Below, in pieces: positions 43,594 through 55,800 of a stretch of 64,000 bases of DNA (its first letter is position 1; every line of letters starts with the position of its first letter). The position numbers and the translations under genes are program-made. The stretch covers positions 46,181 to 110,180 of the forward strand of contig JAQNDB010000229.1 of assembly GCA_029204045.2 (NCBI GenBank), given 5' to 3'. Source of the DNA: Tillandsia leiboldiana. Lineage: Eukaryota; Streptophyta; Magnoliopsida; Poales; Bromeliaceae. The notes beneath the pieces are model-generated. The model was not told the origin of the DNA and made no database searches. It saw only the letters and a program-made list of their open reading frames with translations.

Positions 43594-44072
43594 AACCTCG
43601 AAGAGCGTTGCCCTCGTCCTATCAAACAAGAACAGACTCAAGCGACACTACGAAGCTTGGGTTTTAAGTCCAACCTCGCAGAGCAATGCCTTTGTCCTAT
43701 CAAACAAGAACAGACTCCGGCGACCCTACGAAGCTCGGTAAAAACATTAGTTGATTAAATCTATGCGTTCAGCAGTGTATTACTTGATCAGCAGAACAAG
43801 CAAGCTCACCAATCCAACATGGAAATGTTCCAAGATAAGATATAAATACCAGAGGCACAATGAATAATCATGTAAGGCAGAATAGGACTGATAACAGGCA
43901 TAGCTCAACATCTAACAACCAATCAGGCAGACTAACCCCTTATGCAACTAAACACATGTTTTTAAGAAAACCTTTGAAAACAATAGGTTTTTGGGTCCCA
44001 AACCTCGTAGAGCGTTGCCCTTGTCATATCAAACAAGAACAGACTCAGGCTACCCTACAAGGCTTGGTAAAA
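43594..44072 (-). repeat. G6 repeated block with TTCTTGTTTGATAGGAC
   Basis: Three copies of a block, on the minus strand GAGTCTGTTCTTGTTTGATA with GGACGAGGGC downstream and CTCTTCGAGGTTTGG. Two are 78 bp apart (43594 and 43672) and a third is at about 44000. The same block occurs in the same orientation relative to the element in both G3 LTRs (about 19093 and 24822). Confidence 0.82.
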
Positions 44073-44487
44073 ATATTTATTTTAGAAGATCATGTATTTA
44101 GTACCATAACAGGCGAACAACAAGGAAGCAAGCTCAACTATCAGATGACCAAACAGGCATGGCAATATGTAGAGCAATAATATAACCACTGGAAACAACT
44201 AATCAGCAGATATGGTAAAGATCACTAAAGAAGATCATAATCAGGCATAAAGCAGGTATAACGTAGCAAATAACTGAATCAAAGGAAGGGCAGGCTCAAG
44301 CATTGGTAGATCAATATAATAATCAAGCATAGGAGTGCAACTACGAAATGGCCAATCAGTCAAAGCAACTAACAGTAATATATATTGCAACCAAAGGTAG
44401 ACAGGCTCAAGATAAACTAGGTTACCAAAAACAGGAGTCCAACCAATACCGTACACCGAGGGCCGAACTGATAAAGCCCGGACCGAA

Positions 44488-44503
44488 GATAACCCACCTG
44501 GCA
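44488..44503 (-). promoter_or_regulatory. G6 LTR putative splice donor
   Basis: The minus strand reads TTGCCAG|GTGGGTTATC with GT at 44497. The element has no gag here to test for an acceptor. Confidence 0.4.
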
Positions 44504-45721
44504 ATGCGCAGGCGAACCCTGACTCCAACTGATCCCTCGAAGACTCTGCCAACATGAATCAAGACTATGATCAGGGAACAACTCAAACACACCCATCCCG
44601 ACATTATTTTTAAACTCTTGTCGCTAACATGATCTCTTTTTAATTACTTAGACATCCATGTCTGATGACAATACTTGGACCAATATAATCTTATATCCCA
44701 TCTTTGGTAAAATTACCAAATTGCCCCTCCCGGGAATTCCTTTTGGATTTTCGGGAGATTCAGGCTTTCAAACTTAGCCGCTGGCTCAACCAGATTCTAC
44801 TGGGACTCAACAGTCGGCTTGGTGAAACCGCCGTAATTTCTCAAATTACGCGATTGCCACCGGGACACCGAAATATCGACGATTTTGCCGATTCTCGGAC
44901 CGATCTCCGATTTCCGCTCAACGGGAGCCGTTGGATTCCTAACGAAAAGTTTAGTAATCATTTATACACTATTCTAAACTTTATGCAGTGCCAAAATTGC
45001 ATTTAGACCCCTAGGGTTTCTAGAATTCCCATTTTTAGCGTCATTTGAGCGCTGTTTCCGCTCGTTCTTTCAATTGGAAATTTATTTTGATGAACCGTCA
45101 CTTCCAGCAGGTGACATTTGTCTTGCTGAACACCGTGCTCACCAATTTGTGGCAGCGCGGAACCCGAGGCAAACTTTGGGTCATGAATTGCTCTCTAACC
45201 TAGCCCAAAATGAATTTTTGTTTTTCTGAGTCTCCAAAACCCAAATCTAACGCGAGCATCACGTCCAGTGACCCCAAATTAGCTAGGAGTAAAGTTTCGC
45301 AGCTTCGCTAACAGCCCGGAACTTAGTTTTGTTCCAACATTAGTCTAAAAGGTTGATTTCTCTACATCTGTTAATCCGATCGTCAAACAGACGAACTTTG
45401 TATATGGAAGTGTCTCTGAACAGTGCCAGGATACTGATGCTCACCTTACTTTCAGTCCAAAAGTGATGGATCAACCAGATCCATGTTCCTTGCTTTCTAA
45501 CAGTTTGACAAAGCCCCACAACGCATCCACTCAGAATCAACTTGATCTGAAGTGAGCACGGAGCTCAGGGGATGTTTTTAAACCACTTTCATATTTTGCG
45601 CAAACCCTAAATCCCACTAAAATCTCATTGGGGCAATTTATCAAACACCTTGTGGGCATCACTTATATACATTAATTAAACACCTAACTCCAATTTGTTT
45701 TCAGCAAACACAAGCAACCTA

Positions 45722-47248
45722 TGTGGTGACCCGGATCTTTGCAGGGCTTCTACAGTGTGACCGGCAGCTTCTGGAGGCCTAAGTGGCATGTCGGCGGTGT
45801 TCGTGCGCCAATTTGGATATAAGTGTTGGACTTTGGGCTTAAATGGATCACGTGGGTGATCGGTTGACTCCGTCGGATCTTTAGAAGTGGTTTCGCATGA
45901 AACGGATATTAAAATTTGGCTCAGCGCGAAGTTTGGACAAAGGAACACCTTTCTGGATGCATTCGGCAAATTTTAGGATTGGAATTTTGCAAATCGGACA
46001 ACGGATTTGGACTCAGCGCGCGAAAACGGTCAAAATGGGCTATTTACATGTATTTTTTTGAGCTTGCTACAGTAATTTTACTGTTCACCGCCGGAATAGT
46101 GTTCTCGGCGATCGCCGGCGTCGGCGGCGGCGGGGGGCAGCGGCGGAGAGCGGCGGCGCGGCCTCGGGCAGGCGGCACAGCGGCACGGGCAGGCGCGTGG
46201 GGGCAAGGGCAGGTGCGCGGTCGACGCGGCGGGCGTGCACCAGGGCGGTGCCACGTGGTGGTTTGTGTTTGGATGGTTCAGGCGGCGCGGTCCACGGAAT
46301 TTTGCCGATGCACGGTGGACCGATGGAGGACACGTGGCGGCTTTTGTTTTGCTGGTGTTGTGGACCTGGTCCACGGAGCAGGAGGTGGTTACCTCGGGTT
46401 GCGTGCACGGTATGGGCGCGGCAGCGCGCGCACGTGGGCGCGAATCCCGAGGCGCGGGCGCGCGGGAATGGAAGGCCACGTGTCGCGCGGGGAGTGGCCC
46501 GGGTTGGTGTTTGCTGTGCGGGTGCCACGTGGCGCGCCCTGAGCGGCCCGTTTTGGTGTTTCCTGTTCGGCGGGACACAGAGGTAACTTTCCGAAAAGAT
46601 TTTCTGGTTTTGCCTATTTGTTGCATCCAAGAGGCATTCAAGGGGAGTTTTCACCACGTTTGAGGCCATTTCTCCCTGAGAGATGAGAAGATGAAATCTT
46701 CTCTAAGAAGAGAGGAATGCTCCTGTGAAGTTTCGGATTTTTCGGCAGCACGGATTACGAGATTTCTATTTTACCGGCGCGGCGCGATGTTTCTTCTACG
46801 GTGTTCATCTCCGTCGCATTTCGGTGTACGAGCTTCCCCGGCCTACCCCTAGCTTATTTTTCTGTGATTTTTGCACCGTTGGCTTCACGACAGGTAGGGC
46901 TTAAACTATTGTGTTTTGAGCTCCTCCTAATTCTGAGCATCTCTTGGAGTTTTTCGAGCTTCTCTTTGACCCATTTTCTATTGAGGAGTATTTGGACAGC
47001 ACCGTGGTATTTCGGCGATATCTCCGCAACCGGGCATCGGATGTAGACGTTCCAAAAGGCATTTTGCATCTGCACATCGCAAGGAGCATGCTGGTATTTT
47101 TTTCTTGGATTTTTATGGGCATCCCCCGAGGGTGAAAATCCCACTTTCTGGACAAAGTGTTACAGATTTTTTGATATTTGGGATCTTTAGAGGTGGTCAC
47201 CTTGCCGATTTTGTATCTTGGTCTACAGGTGTCGGATTTGGACGCGCG
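45722..47248 (+). mobile_element. G7: gypsy LTR, left part
   Basis: Starts TGTGGTGACCCGG and follows the G2 LTR in order: short start, TTCTGGAGGCCTAAGTGG block, GC-rich island (46080-46560), then the leader part. It is interrupted at 47248 by G8 and resumes at 55931. No primer site or coding sequence of G7 lies in the window, so 5', 3' or solo LTR cannot be told. Confidence 0.82.
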
Positions 47249-50189
47249 TGTAGAGTCCTGGCGTTCCCTTGCCCTTGTGTACCTCCCTTTTATTTTGTCG
47301 GGATTGATAGGTAAACTTTCCACCGTTTTCTGTAATGGACTGACCGGGGCCGCCAGTATTTTTCTGCGATTGAGCTCGAAGAACGGAGGGCGGCAAAGCG
47401 AACGGATTCGGATTCCAATTTACGGATCTCCCGAAATGGGGGTCAAAGCGTTTGCCTTTGAGTGGCGCGTCGGAATCCGTGTTAGGTGGCCGGCACGTTC
47501 TTCGAGGCAATCGGACGGGGAACCTGCTGTGATCGGAATTCTCATCTGTTTATGGCACTGGGTTATTTTATTTATGTGGGGATACTTCGACCTTCCGGTT
47601 TTCCATCTTGGGTCCTAACCGAATGTTTTCAGTTGATTAAGGAGGGGTTGAAATTCGAGAAATTCTGGATTGGTCGTCGGGACTTGCGGATAATTTTTGG
47701 TGCTAGAGCTCGCAAAACGGTGAACGGAGACGCGATCGGATTCGAATTCCGACTCCCGGATCTCCCAGAATAAATTTTTGAACTTTGGGCCCCTTTCTGT
47801 GTGCTCCGGGATCCGTACGAGCGATTGACACGCTTTTCGGGACAATCTTAGCCGTCGTTTTTTTTTATTTCGGTTAATTTAGGGTTTCTCTCTTGACGGC
47901 TAGGGTTTAAGGCGGCCCCCTTAAGAAAGGGAAGGGGAAAATAAAACCCCAATCCATATTTCCTCTCTTTTCAACCGAGGGCGTGAGGAACTGAGACGGA
48001 GACGAGGAGAAGGGAGGACGATCGCACGCCCTGCGGAACCCGGCGAACGAGAGCGGGACGATCCTCTTCCTTCCTCCCTCACCGGCGAAAACAAGGTAAA
48101 CGGTTCGGGCCTTCCCGGTTATCTTTTTCGATTTAGGGTTTTCCTTCTTGTCGTGTTGCGTGCAAGGCGTGGGTCGAACGGGAGGCCGCCGCCGCCGTTG
48201 TTAGACGGGAGGCCGCCGCCGCCGTTACCATGTTCGTGGGGTCGTCGCCGGAGTCGCACGGGAGCGAAAACGGAGAAGAAATCGCGAAAAAGGGCATCAC
48301 TGTTCATCGCAGTACGGATGCTTCAGCCGCGGTCCACAGGCCCCTGCGTGCACCCGGTGCACGCCCCGCAGCACCGGAGGTGCAAACCCGGCGCATGAAA
48401 CCGTGCGCCGGGCTGCACACCGTGCGTGGTGCACGCTCCAGGCGTGCACCCGGCGCACGCATCGGCAGCCAGAACCGCGGACCCGGCGCACGCTTGCGTG
48501 CACCGGCCCGGCCTGCTCGGGCGCGGTGCATGCTACTGCGTGCACCCGGTGAGCACCGCAAGCCCCTGCGGCCGTGAGCCCGGTGCACGCTCGTGTCGTG
48601 CACCGGCCCGGCCCAGGATGCGCGGTGCACGCTTCCTGCGTGCACCCGGCGCGTGCCGCGCAACCGCCGACGCCGTAAACCCGGTCCACGCCTGGACCGT
48701 GCACCAGCCTTTAGCCAAAGAGCCCAGAAGCTCCGTTTTTGGCCCGTTTCGTCTCGTTTTTGAGTGTTTTTGACCCCGACGATGTTATTAACGATACTTC
48801 TTACTGTAGTTCTTTTCGGGCTCAAGGTGGGAGCATTTTAACTAAAGTTTCCACACACTTTCTTCACGTTTCAGGTGGGTACACCCTTAGAATCCCTTTA
48901 TGCGTAATGTCGTTACGATCAGGTTTATTATGTGGTGGGTTTCGTCATAGTGTTTAGCGTCGGTCTCCGACGGTCGTTCTCCTTTTGATAATTATATGTT
49001 GGCGGGCTACCTTCGAGTGCACGTATTATTGCCTTTACTTTGATTATACATGATAGCGGGTTACTTTCGATCGCATATGCTACGGTTTTACTTTTGAGTA
49101 TACATGTTGCCGTTTTACTCTTGTTTCATATATTATGATGCTGACATGATGGTGTTTATGGTTACTTGGCTCGAGGCTGCAACACGCGCACCCGCGGTTT
49201 GGCCACCGCAAAGGGTGCGCTTTTCCGGAAAAGCGGTCTATGACCCGTGTATACCCACGAGGTGACGTAGTGGGGCCCCTTATTAGTTGTGGGGTTTGAG
49301 GCGCCGAGGTGCGAGCGGTGCGACCCGTCGGTTTAGTTGTCCGACATGGTCGGGTTTCTGCAGGTACGGTATGGGTCGTCGGTTTAGTTGTCCGACGTGT
49401 CCGGGTATTACAGGATACAGGTGTACAGGTTGCCTTTCCTCCTTGAGAGTGTGGTTGCTCCGGTTGTCTTCACGGTTTGTTTTATTATATTCTCCTGCTG
49501 TACTATTTTTGCGTCACTGACTTCCCACTTCGTGACAGGGTTCAGACGGGGGGAGATGTAGGCGGTGGTGAGGACGGTACTGGAGCAGCTGGGTCGCTGG
49601 GGACCCTGGAGTGTATTTCTTCTTTCATTCTTGCACTTCATTTACATTGTAGTTATGTGAGAGGTTCTCGATACCCTCGTGGGGTCGGCGTGGATGTCGG
49701 TACGAGTTGCATTTAATTATCCTCTTATGCGTTACTCTTCCTTTTATTTCTGTTGGGCATTTGAAATGAAAAAGGGCAAAAGCCAAAGAAAAGATTGCGA
49801 AAACCGTTTTTAAAATCTAAGTGTCGTGTGGGCACTGGTTTCAAAACTCTGTGGATTTATGGATTGCGAAATGGATTTCAAAACTTGGGTGTCGGGTAGG
49901 CACCGTTTTCAAAACCTTGTGGTTTTATGCTGATTTCAAAACTCGCTTTCAAAACAAAAGCGCCGGGTAGGCGCTCTTTTAAAACTGTGGATTTATCCTT
50001 TCCAAATTGATCGGCCATACGTTTTTAAGTAAGTTAGAATGCTGGTGGTATATGAACAATTGTTGTGATTGAATGGATGTGTATGTTTGGAATATGTACT
50101 GAACTCCACGCCGGGCATATACAGGGGAGGCTCTGTCCGTTTACAGAGTGATCCTGTATGTGTGGCGGGTCTGCGCACGCGCCGGGGAA
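47249..50189 (+). repeat. G8 5' LTR, lacking its U5 end
   Basis: Starts TGTAGAGTCCTGG. Matches the 3' LTR until GCGCACGCGCCGGGGAA and then jumps into gag sequence. The final about 90 bp, the primer site, leader and gag start are missing. It contains AGGGTTTAAGGCGGCC (47900s), two GAGGCCGCCGCCGCCGTT units (48182, 48211), a GC-rich segment full of GTGCACCGG and CCGGTGCAC (48320-48690), and the putative donor TTTCAG|GTGGGTAC (GT at 48875). Confidence 0.9.
48867..48882 (+). promoter_or_regulatory. G8 LTR putative splice donor
   Basis: CGTTTCAG|GTGGGTAC with GT at 48875; also at 54503 in the 3' LTR. Because TTCTTCACGTTTCAG precedes it, the site could instead be read as an acceptor. Sequence after it is T-rich and gene-free. 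Confidence 0.4.
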
Positions 50190-50513
50190 CAAACGCCCGA
50201 GAACCGGGCAGAACCTTGGGCAGACGACGAAGGAAGGACTTAGGCCACCGAAGCCGTGCGTCATATGTGGCGACGCGCACCCCGTGACGAGTTGCCCATG
50301 GCGGGATGGACACTATTTCCGACGTGGCAGGCCGGGCCACACGCGTTACGAGTGCCCTCTGAAGCCGGCTACCACTAGACCCCCGGCACCGCAATCGGAG
50401 AGACGAGAGAATGCCGCGGCCCCCGACCGGCATAGGGACCGACCGGAGGGCCCACGCGCGATGAACCCCAACAGCACGGGATCCCCACCCCGCCACGCCA
50501 TACGTCGCTGACC
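50190..50513 (+). pseudogene. gag: G8 Gag C-terminal fragment with zinc knuckles
   Basis: Begins in the middle of Gag directly after the broken LTR. It carries CVICGDAHPVTSC, a CX2CX3HX4C knuckle like that of G3, then a second, damaged one, YFRRGRPGHTRYEC, in which both leading cysteines are replaced. A P/R-rich tail follows to a stop at 50511. The ATG at 50158 lies in LTR sequence and is not a real start. Confidence 0.82.
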
Positions 50514-50890
50514 CAAGGGTTGCGGGCGGACCTCCCCGGCCGCCCTGGCGGACGACGCGACGTCCCAAATTGGGGAATGACAAGTACCTTTTTTATTTGT
50601 TTTACTTTTTCCTTTCCTCTTCCTAGATAGGAGTACCCCCTCGGGTCGGAGCAACCCGTCCCTATCTGACCTTTGCGAACCTTGTGCCTTTTGTTTTACC
50701 TTTCGGTTTCCTTGACCGTTTCGACTCCCACACGCGTTTGGGGGGGGGGGGGGCGAACACCGACGGAAGACTGTTCGGCTTTACCCACGACTTCTTTCCT
50801 TTTTCCTCCCTTACCCCCGAGGTCCTCCATAGCTGTCCTCTTCGGACCAAGCCGAAACAGGCCTCGGCTGGTAAGTTGTTTCTTCCATGC
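50514..50890 (+). other. G8 unrecognised internal segment with a G run
   Basis: About 380 bp between the gag end and the protease remnant. T/C-rich, with a run of 14 G at 50740-50753. I recognise no domain in it. Confidence 0.6.
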
Positions 50891-51105
50891 ACCCTGCAAC
50901 CCAGCGCCAGTTACGGGCCCCCAGTGACAGTACGCCCAAGTTTGACTGTGATAAACGACAGGTGCGACTACAAGAACCGGGCTTTCCTGAGCATGAGTAT
51001 ATGGCGGGCAAGAGCATCTCCTTCCCGGCGGTCATCTCAGCGGCACGGGCCAGAAGGTTGGTAGAGGGTGGGTGTGTGGCCTACTTAGCATCGGTGGACT
51101 TAGTT
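50890..51105 (+). pseudogene. pol: G8 protease C-terminal remnant
   Basis: The frame reads PKFDCDKRQVRLQEPG and later ISAARARRLVEGGCVAYLAS, matching the linker after the gypsy protease core (usually ending in a K-GCRGYLAYV-like motif). The catalytic aspartate region is absent. It is fused to the RT C-terminal part by a deletion. Confidence 0.65.
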
Positions 51106-51360
51106 ACCCGACCCTCGACGACATCCTGATCTATTCACCCACCGACGAGGAGCACGAGGACCGTTTGCGAATGATTCTCCAGACTCTTAGAGAGCAGAAG
51201 TTGTTCGCTAAACTCAAGAAGTGTGGTTTCTGGCTACGCGAAGTGGGTTTCCTAGGGCACGTGACCTCGGCGAAGGGAATCGCCGTGGACCCCAAGAAAG
51301 TGGAATCAGTGGTCGACTGGCAGCCGCCGACGAGGGTGACAGAGGTCCGTAGTCCCTAGG
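51105..51360 (+). pseudogene. pol: G8 reverse transcriptase C-terminal part
   Basis: DDILIYSPTDEEHEDRLRMI, LFAKLKKCGFWLREVGFLGH and GIAVDPKKVESVVDWQ are the final blocks of gypsy reverse transcriptase, in one open frame of about 80 codons. The N-terminal fingers and the YVDD-containing block are missing at this place. Part of the N-terminal region instead appears downstream at 51800-52080. Confidence 0.88.
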
Positions 51361-51369
51361 CCTGGCCGG

Positions 51370-51720
51370 ATGTTACAGACGCTTCGTCGAAGGTTTCACG
51401 AAGATTGTTGCCCCTTTAAACCGGTTGACCAGAAAAAGGGAAAAGTAATAGCCCATGCTTCCAGGCGATTGAAGGATTACGAAAAGAACTACCCGATACG
51501 CGACTTAGAACTGGCCATAATGGACTTCGTTTTAAAATTGTGGAGGCGCTACCTCTTTGGAGTCCACTGTAACGTCTTCTCGGATCACCAAACTCTTAAG
51601 TACATTTTTACCCAAAAGGAATTAAACCTGCGGCGGAGGTGGTAGCTAGAGTTACTGAAGGATTACGACTTGACGATTCAATACCACTCCGGGATGGACA
51701 ACAGACCGACTCACCCCTGC
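51370..51720 (+). pseudogene. pol: G8 RNase H fragment
   Basis: GKVIAHASRRLKDYEKNYPI, LELAIMDFVLKLWRRYLFG and FSDHQTLKYIFTQKELNLRR, the C-terminal half of the gypsy RNase H. A stop (TAG at 51643) follows RRRW. The frame then continues with LELLKDYDLTIQYHSG. The first part of RNase H is deleted. Confidence 0.88.
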
Positions 51721-51799
51721 AGCGCGTATGAGACAAGATCTCCCTGGACCAAGAGGGCGATTTTATAGTGGAAGGCGACGGCACCCTACGGTTCTACCA

Positions 51800-52085
51800 G
51801 GCACGACTAGGAGTTTCCGGATAAATGGTTTTTTTTTTAGACCGGGGGTGACGCCTTGGGGCGCACCCGTGCTTTCGTGCGAAAGAAGAACAGAAGTCTA
51901 CGTCTACGCATCGACTACAGGAAGATAAGCAAGGTTACAGTGAAGAACGACCCAGGACTGACGACCTCTTTAATCAACTGCAAGAATTTCAGGGACCAGG
52001 AGCTGGTCGCTAAGTTTAAGAGATGCGAGTTCTGACTTCGCGAAATGGACTCTCGGGGCACATCGTGTCAGCGACGGGAATCACA
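51800..52085 (+). pseudogene. pol: G8 displaced RT N-terminal fragment
   Basis: Downstream of RNase H, the frames read RPGVTPWGAPVL and then DYRKISKVTVKND, blocks from the start of gypsy reverse transcriptase. These are joined to LVAKFKRCEF and REMDSRG, a second, more decayed copy of the RT C-terminal block already present at 51190-51260. This order is impossible in a normal element and shows rearrangement or joining of two copies. Confidence 0.8.
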
Positions 52086-52875
52086 GAGAATATGAGCGGA
52101 TGTTTTGAGCAAGAAGGGTCAAATCGGGGAGGAAATCGATGAGCGCGAGTACTCAGCAGGACCGGTACCGTCGCGCGACCTATTGTCCTTAATGATCAAG
52201 CCAACCCTGTTAGAGAAATCTTGGAGGGTCAGAATAACAGGCGTACGGATACAGCTTATTCGAAACAAGACCCCCGGACCACGCAAGCGACTTTTCGGCG
52301 AGTGCGAACAACGCAATACGTTTTCGAGGGCGGACTTGCGTGCCCGAACTGCTAGTATTGAAGAAGGAGTTGCCGTCAGAGGCGCACGGCGCTCCCTCTG
52401 CAGCGCATCCAGGTGACATGAAGATGTACGAGGACCCCAAGCAGAAATTTTGGTGGACTAGAGACACTCGGCTGGTGTCGAACCTTTGGCAAGTCTGCAA
52501 CGAGCTCTAGAGACTAAACCACACTTCAGCACGGCGTTTCACCCCCAGACCGGCGGACAGCCCAAGCGAATAAGACGGATTCTCGAAGAGGTGCTCTGAA
52601 CCTGCTTACTTGATTTTGGGTGACGGATGGTCACTGCCTTTGAGCCTAGAGAGGACCCGAGCTTCGACGGAACACCGGTGCGGACCTTAGCACGAGAGGA
52701 CAAAAAGGATCGCGCAACCGGGCGATCCCCTATGGGAAGGTGCTGTGGAACAACCAAGAAGAACGCGAAGCGACTTAGGAACGGGAGTCAAAGATGGAGG
52801 AGTGCTACTCAGTTTTATGCGTTGCGGACCAGGATTAAGTTTCGAGGACGAAACTTTTATTTTAGTGGTGAGTGC
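52086..52875 (+). pseudogene. pol: G8 integrase remnant with internal deletion, and polypurine region
   Basis: Pieces: KPTLLEKSW (before integrase), FEGGLAC and HPGDMKMYEDPKQKFWW (zinc-binding region, about 52330-52455). These are joined directly to RDTRLVSNLWQV (the second-aspartate region), then STAFHPQTGGQPKR and CLLDFG. The zinc-finger end, first aspartate and half of the core are missing. TTTCGAGGACGAAACT (about 52841) marks the pol end. ATTTTAGTGGTGAGTGC before the LTR is a poor polypurine tract. The same integrase junction occurs in G9. Confidence 0.82.
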
Positions 52876-55800
52876 TGTAGAGTCCTGGCGTTCCCTTGCC
52901 CTTGTGTACCTCCCTTTTATTTTGACGGGACTGATAGGTAAACTTTCCACCATTTTCTGCAATGGACTGACCGGGGCCGCCAGTATTTTTCTGCGATTGA
53001 GCTCGAAGAACGGAGGGCGGCAAAGCGAACGGATTCGGATTCCGATTTACGGATCTCCCGAAATGGGGGTCAAAGCGTTTTCCTTTGAGTGGCGCATCGG
53101 AATCCGTGTTAGGTGGCCGGCACGTTCTTCGAGGAGATCGGACGGGGAACCTGCTGTGATCGGAATTCTCATCTGTTTATGGCACTGGGTTATTTTATTT
53201 ATGTGGGGATACTTCGACCTTCCGGTTTTCCATCTTGGGTCATAACCGAATGTTTTCAGTTGATTAAGGAGGGGTTGAAATTCGAGAAATTCTGGGCTGG
53301 TCGTCGGGACTTGCGGATAATTTTTGGTGCTAGAGCTCGCAAAACGGTGAACGGAGACGCGATCGGATTCGAATTCCGACTCCCGGATCTCCCAGAATAA
53401 ATTTTTGAACTTTGGGCCCCTTTCTGTGTGCTCCGGGATCCGTGCGAGCGATTGACACGCTTTTCGGGACAATCTTAGCCGTCATTTTATTTTATTTCGG
53501 TTAATTTAGGGTTTATCTCTTGACGGCTAGGGTTTAAGGCGGCCCCCTTAGGAAAGGGAAGGGGAAAATAAAACCCCAATCCATATTTCCTCTCTTTTCA
53601 ACCGAGGGCGTGAGGAACCGAGATGGAGACGAGGAGAAGGAAGGACGATAGCACGCCCTGCGGAACCCGGCGAACGAGAGCGGGACGATCCTCTTCCTTC
53701 CTCCCTCACCGGCGAAAACAAGGTAAACGGTTCGGGCCTTCCCGGTTATCTTTTTCTATTTAGGGTTTTCCTTCTTGTCGTGTTGCGTGCAAGGCGTGGG
53801 TCGAACGGGAGGCCGCCGCCGCCGTTGTTAGACGGGAGGCCGCCGCCGCCGTTACTATGTTCGCGGGGTCGTCGCCGGAGTCGCACGGGAGCGAAAACGG
53901 AGAAGAAATCGCGAAAAAGGGCATCACTGTTCATCGCAGTACGGATGCTTCAGCCGCGGTCCACAGGCCCCTGCATGCACCCGGTGCACGCCTCGCAGCC
54001 CCGGAGGTGCAAACCCGGCGCACGAAACCGTGCGCCGGGCTGCACACCGTGCGCGGTGCACGCTCCAGGCGTGCACCCGGCGCATGCATCGGCAGCCAGA
54101 ACCGCGGACCCGGCGCAAGCTTGCGTGCGCCGGCCCGGCCCGCTCGGGCGCGGTGCATGCTACTGCGTGCACCCCGGTGCGCACCGCAAGCCCCTGCGGC
54201 CGTGAGCCCGGTGCACGCTCGTGTCGTGCACCGGCCCGGCCCAGGATGCGCGGTGCACGCTTCCTGCGTTGCACCCGGCGCGTGCCGCGCAACGCCGACG
54301 CCGTAAACCCGGTCCACGCCTGGACCGTGCACCCAGCCTTCAGCCAAAGAGCCAGAAGCTCCGTTTTTGGCCCGTTTCGTCCCGTTTTGAGTGTTTTTGA
54401 CCCCGACGATGTTATTAACGATACTTCTTACTGTAGTTCTTTTCGGGCTCAAGGTGGGAGCATTTTAACTGAAGTTTTCCACACACTTTCTTCACATTTC
54501 AGGTGGGTACACCCTTAGAATCCCTTTATGTGTAATGTCGTTATGATCAGGTTTATTATGTGGTGGGTTTCGTCATAGTGTTTAGCGTCGGTCCTCCGAC
54601 GGTCGTCTCCTTTTGATAATTATATGTTGGCGGGCTACCTTCGAGTGCACGTATTATTGCCTTTACTTTGATTATACATGATAGCGGGTACTTTCGATCG
54701 CATATGCTACGGTTTTACTTTTGAGTATACATGTTGTCGTTTACTCTTGTTACATATATTATGATGCTGACATGATGGTGTTTATGGTTACTTGGCTCGA
54801 GGCTGCAACACAGCGCAACCCGCGGTTTGGCCACCGCAAATGGTGCGCTTTTCCGGAAAAGTGGTCTATGACCCGTGTATACCCACGAGGTGACGTAGTG
54901 GGGCCCCTTATTAGTTGTGGGGTTTTGAGGCGCCGAGGTGGCGAGCGGTGCGACCGCCGGTTTAGTTGTCCGACGTGGTCGGTGATTTCTGCAGGTACGG
55001 TATGGGCCGTCGGTTTAGTTGTCCGACGTGTCCGGGTATTACAGGATACAGGTGTACAGGTTGCCTTTCCTCCTTGAGATTGTGGGTGGTTGCTACGGTG
55101 TCTTTCACGGTTTGTTTTATTATATTCTCCTGCTGTACTATTTTGCGTCACTGCTTCCCACTTTGTGACAGCGGTTCAGACGGGGGAGATGTAGGCGGTG
55201 GTGAGGACGGGACAGGGCTCAGTTGGGTCCACTGGGGGTACCCTGGGACTTATTTCTTCTTTTCATTCTTGCAACTTCATTTTACATGTAGTTATGTGAG
55301 AGGTTCTCGATACCATCTCGTGGGGTCGGTGTGGATGTCGGTTACGGAGTCGCATTAATTATCCTCTTATGCTTGTTACTCTTCCTTTTATTCGGTTGGC
55401 CATTTGAAATGAAAAGGGCCAAAAGCCAAAGAAAAGATTGCGAAATACCGTTTTTTAAAAATCTAAGTGTCGTGTGGGCACTGGTTTCAAACTCTGCGGA
55501 TTTATGGATTGTGAAATGGATTTCAAAACTTGGGTGTCGGGTAGGCACCGTTTTCAAAACCTTGTGGTTTATGCTGATTTCAAAACTCGCTTTCAACACG
55601 AAAGCGCCCGGGTAGGCGCTCTTTTAAAACTGTGGATTTATCCTTTCCAAATTGATCGGCCATACGTTTTTAAGTAAGTAGAATGCTGGTGGTATATGAA
55701 CAATTGTTGTGATTGAATGGATGTGTATGTTTGGGAATATGTACTGAACTCCACGCCGGGCATATACAGGGGAGGCTCTGTCCGTTTACAGAGTGATCCT

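Larger units (their letters stand above)
42366..45721 (-). mobile_element. G6: gypsy LTR, cut by G7
   Basis: Begins TGTCACGCCCCGAG at 42366, after ATACT (presumed target duplication), the terminal motif of the other gypsy LTRs. The body is its own type: a T run of about 19 (from about 42401), a direct duplication of about 63 bp (42944-43060), three blocks around CTATCAAACAAGAACAGACTC (43617-43659, 43697, 44027), a putative donor (44497) and a hairpin-forming TTTGGTAA-AA-TTACCAAA at 44703. No primer site or coding sequence is present, so it is one LTR, 3' or solo. It ends at 45721 where G7 starts. Confidence 0.78.
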
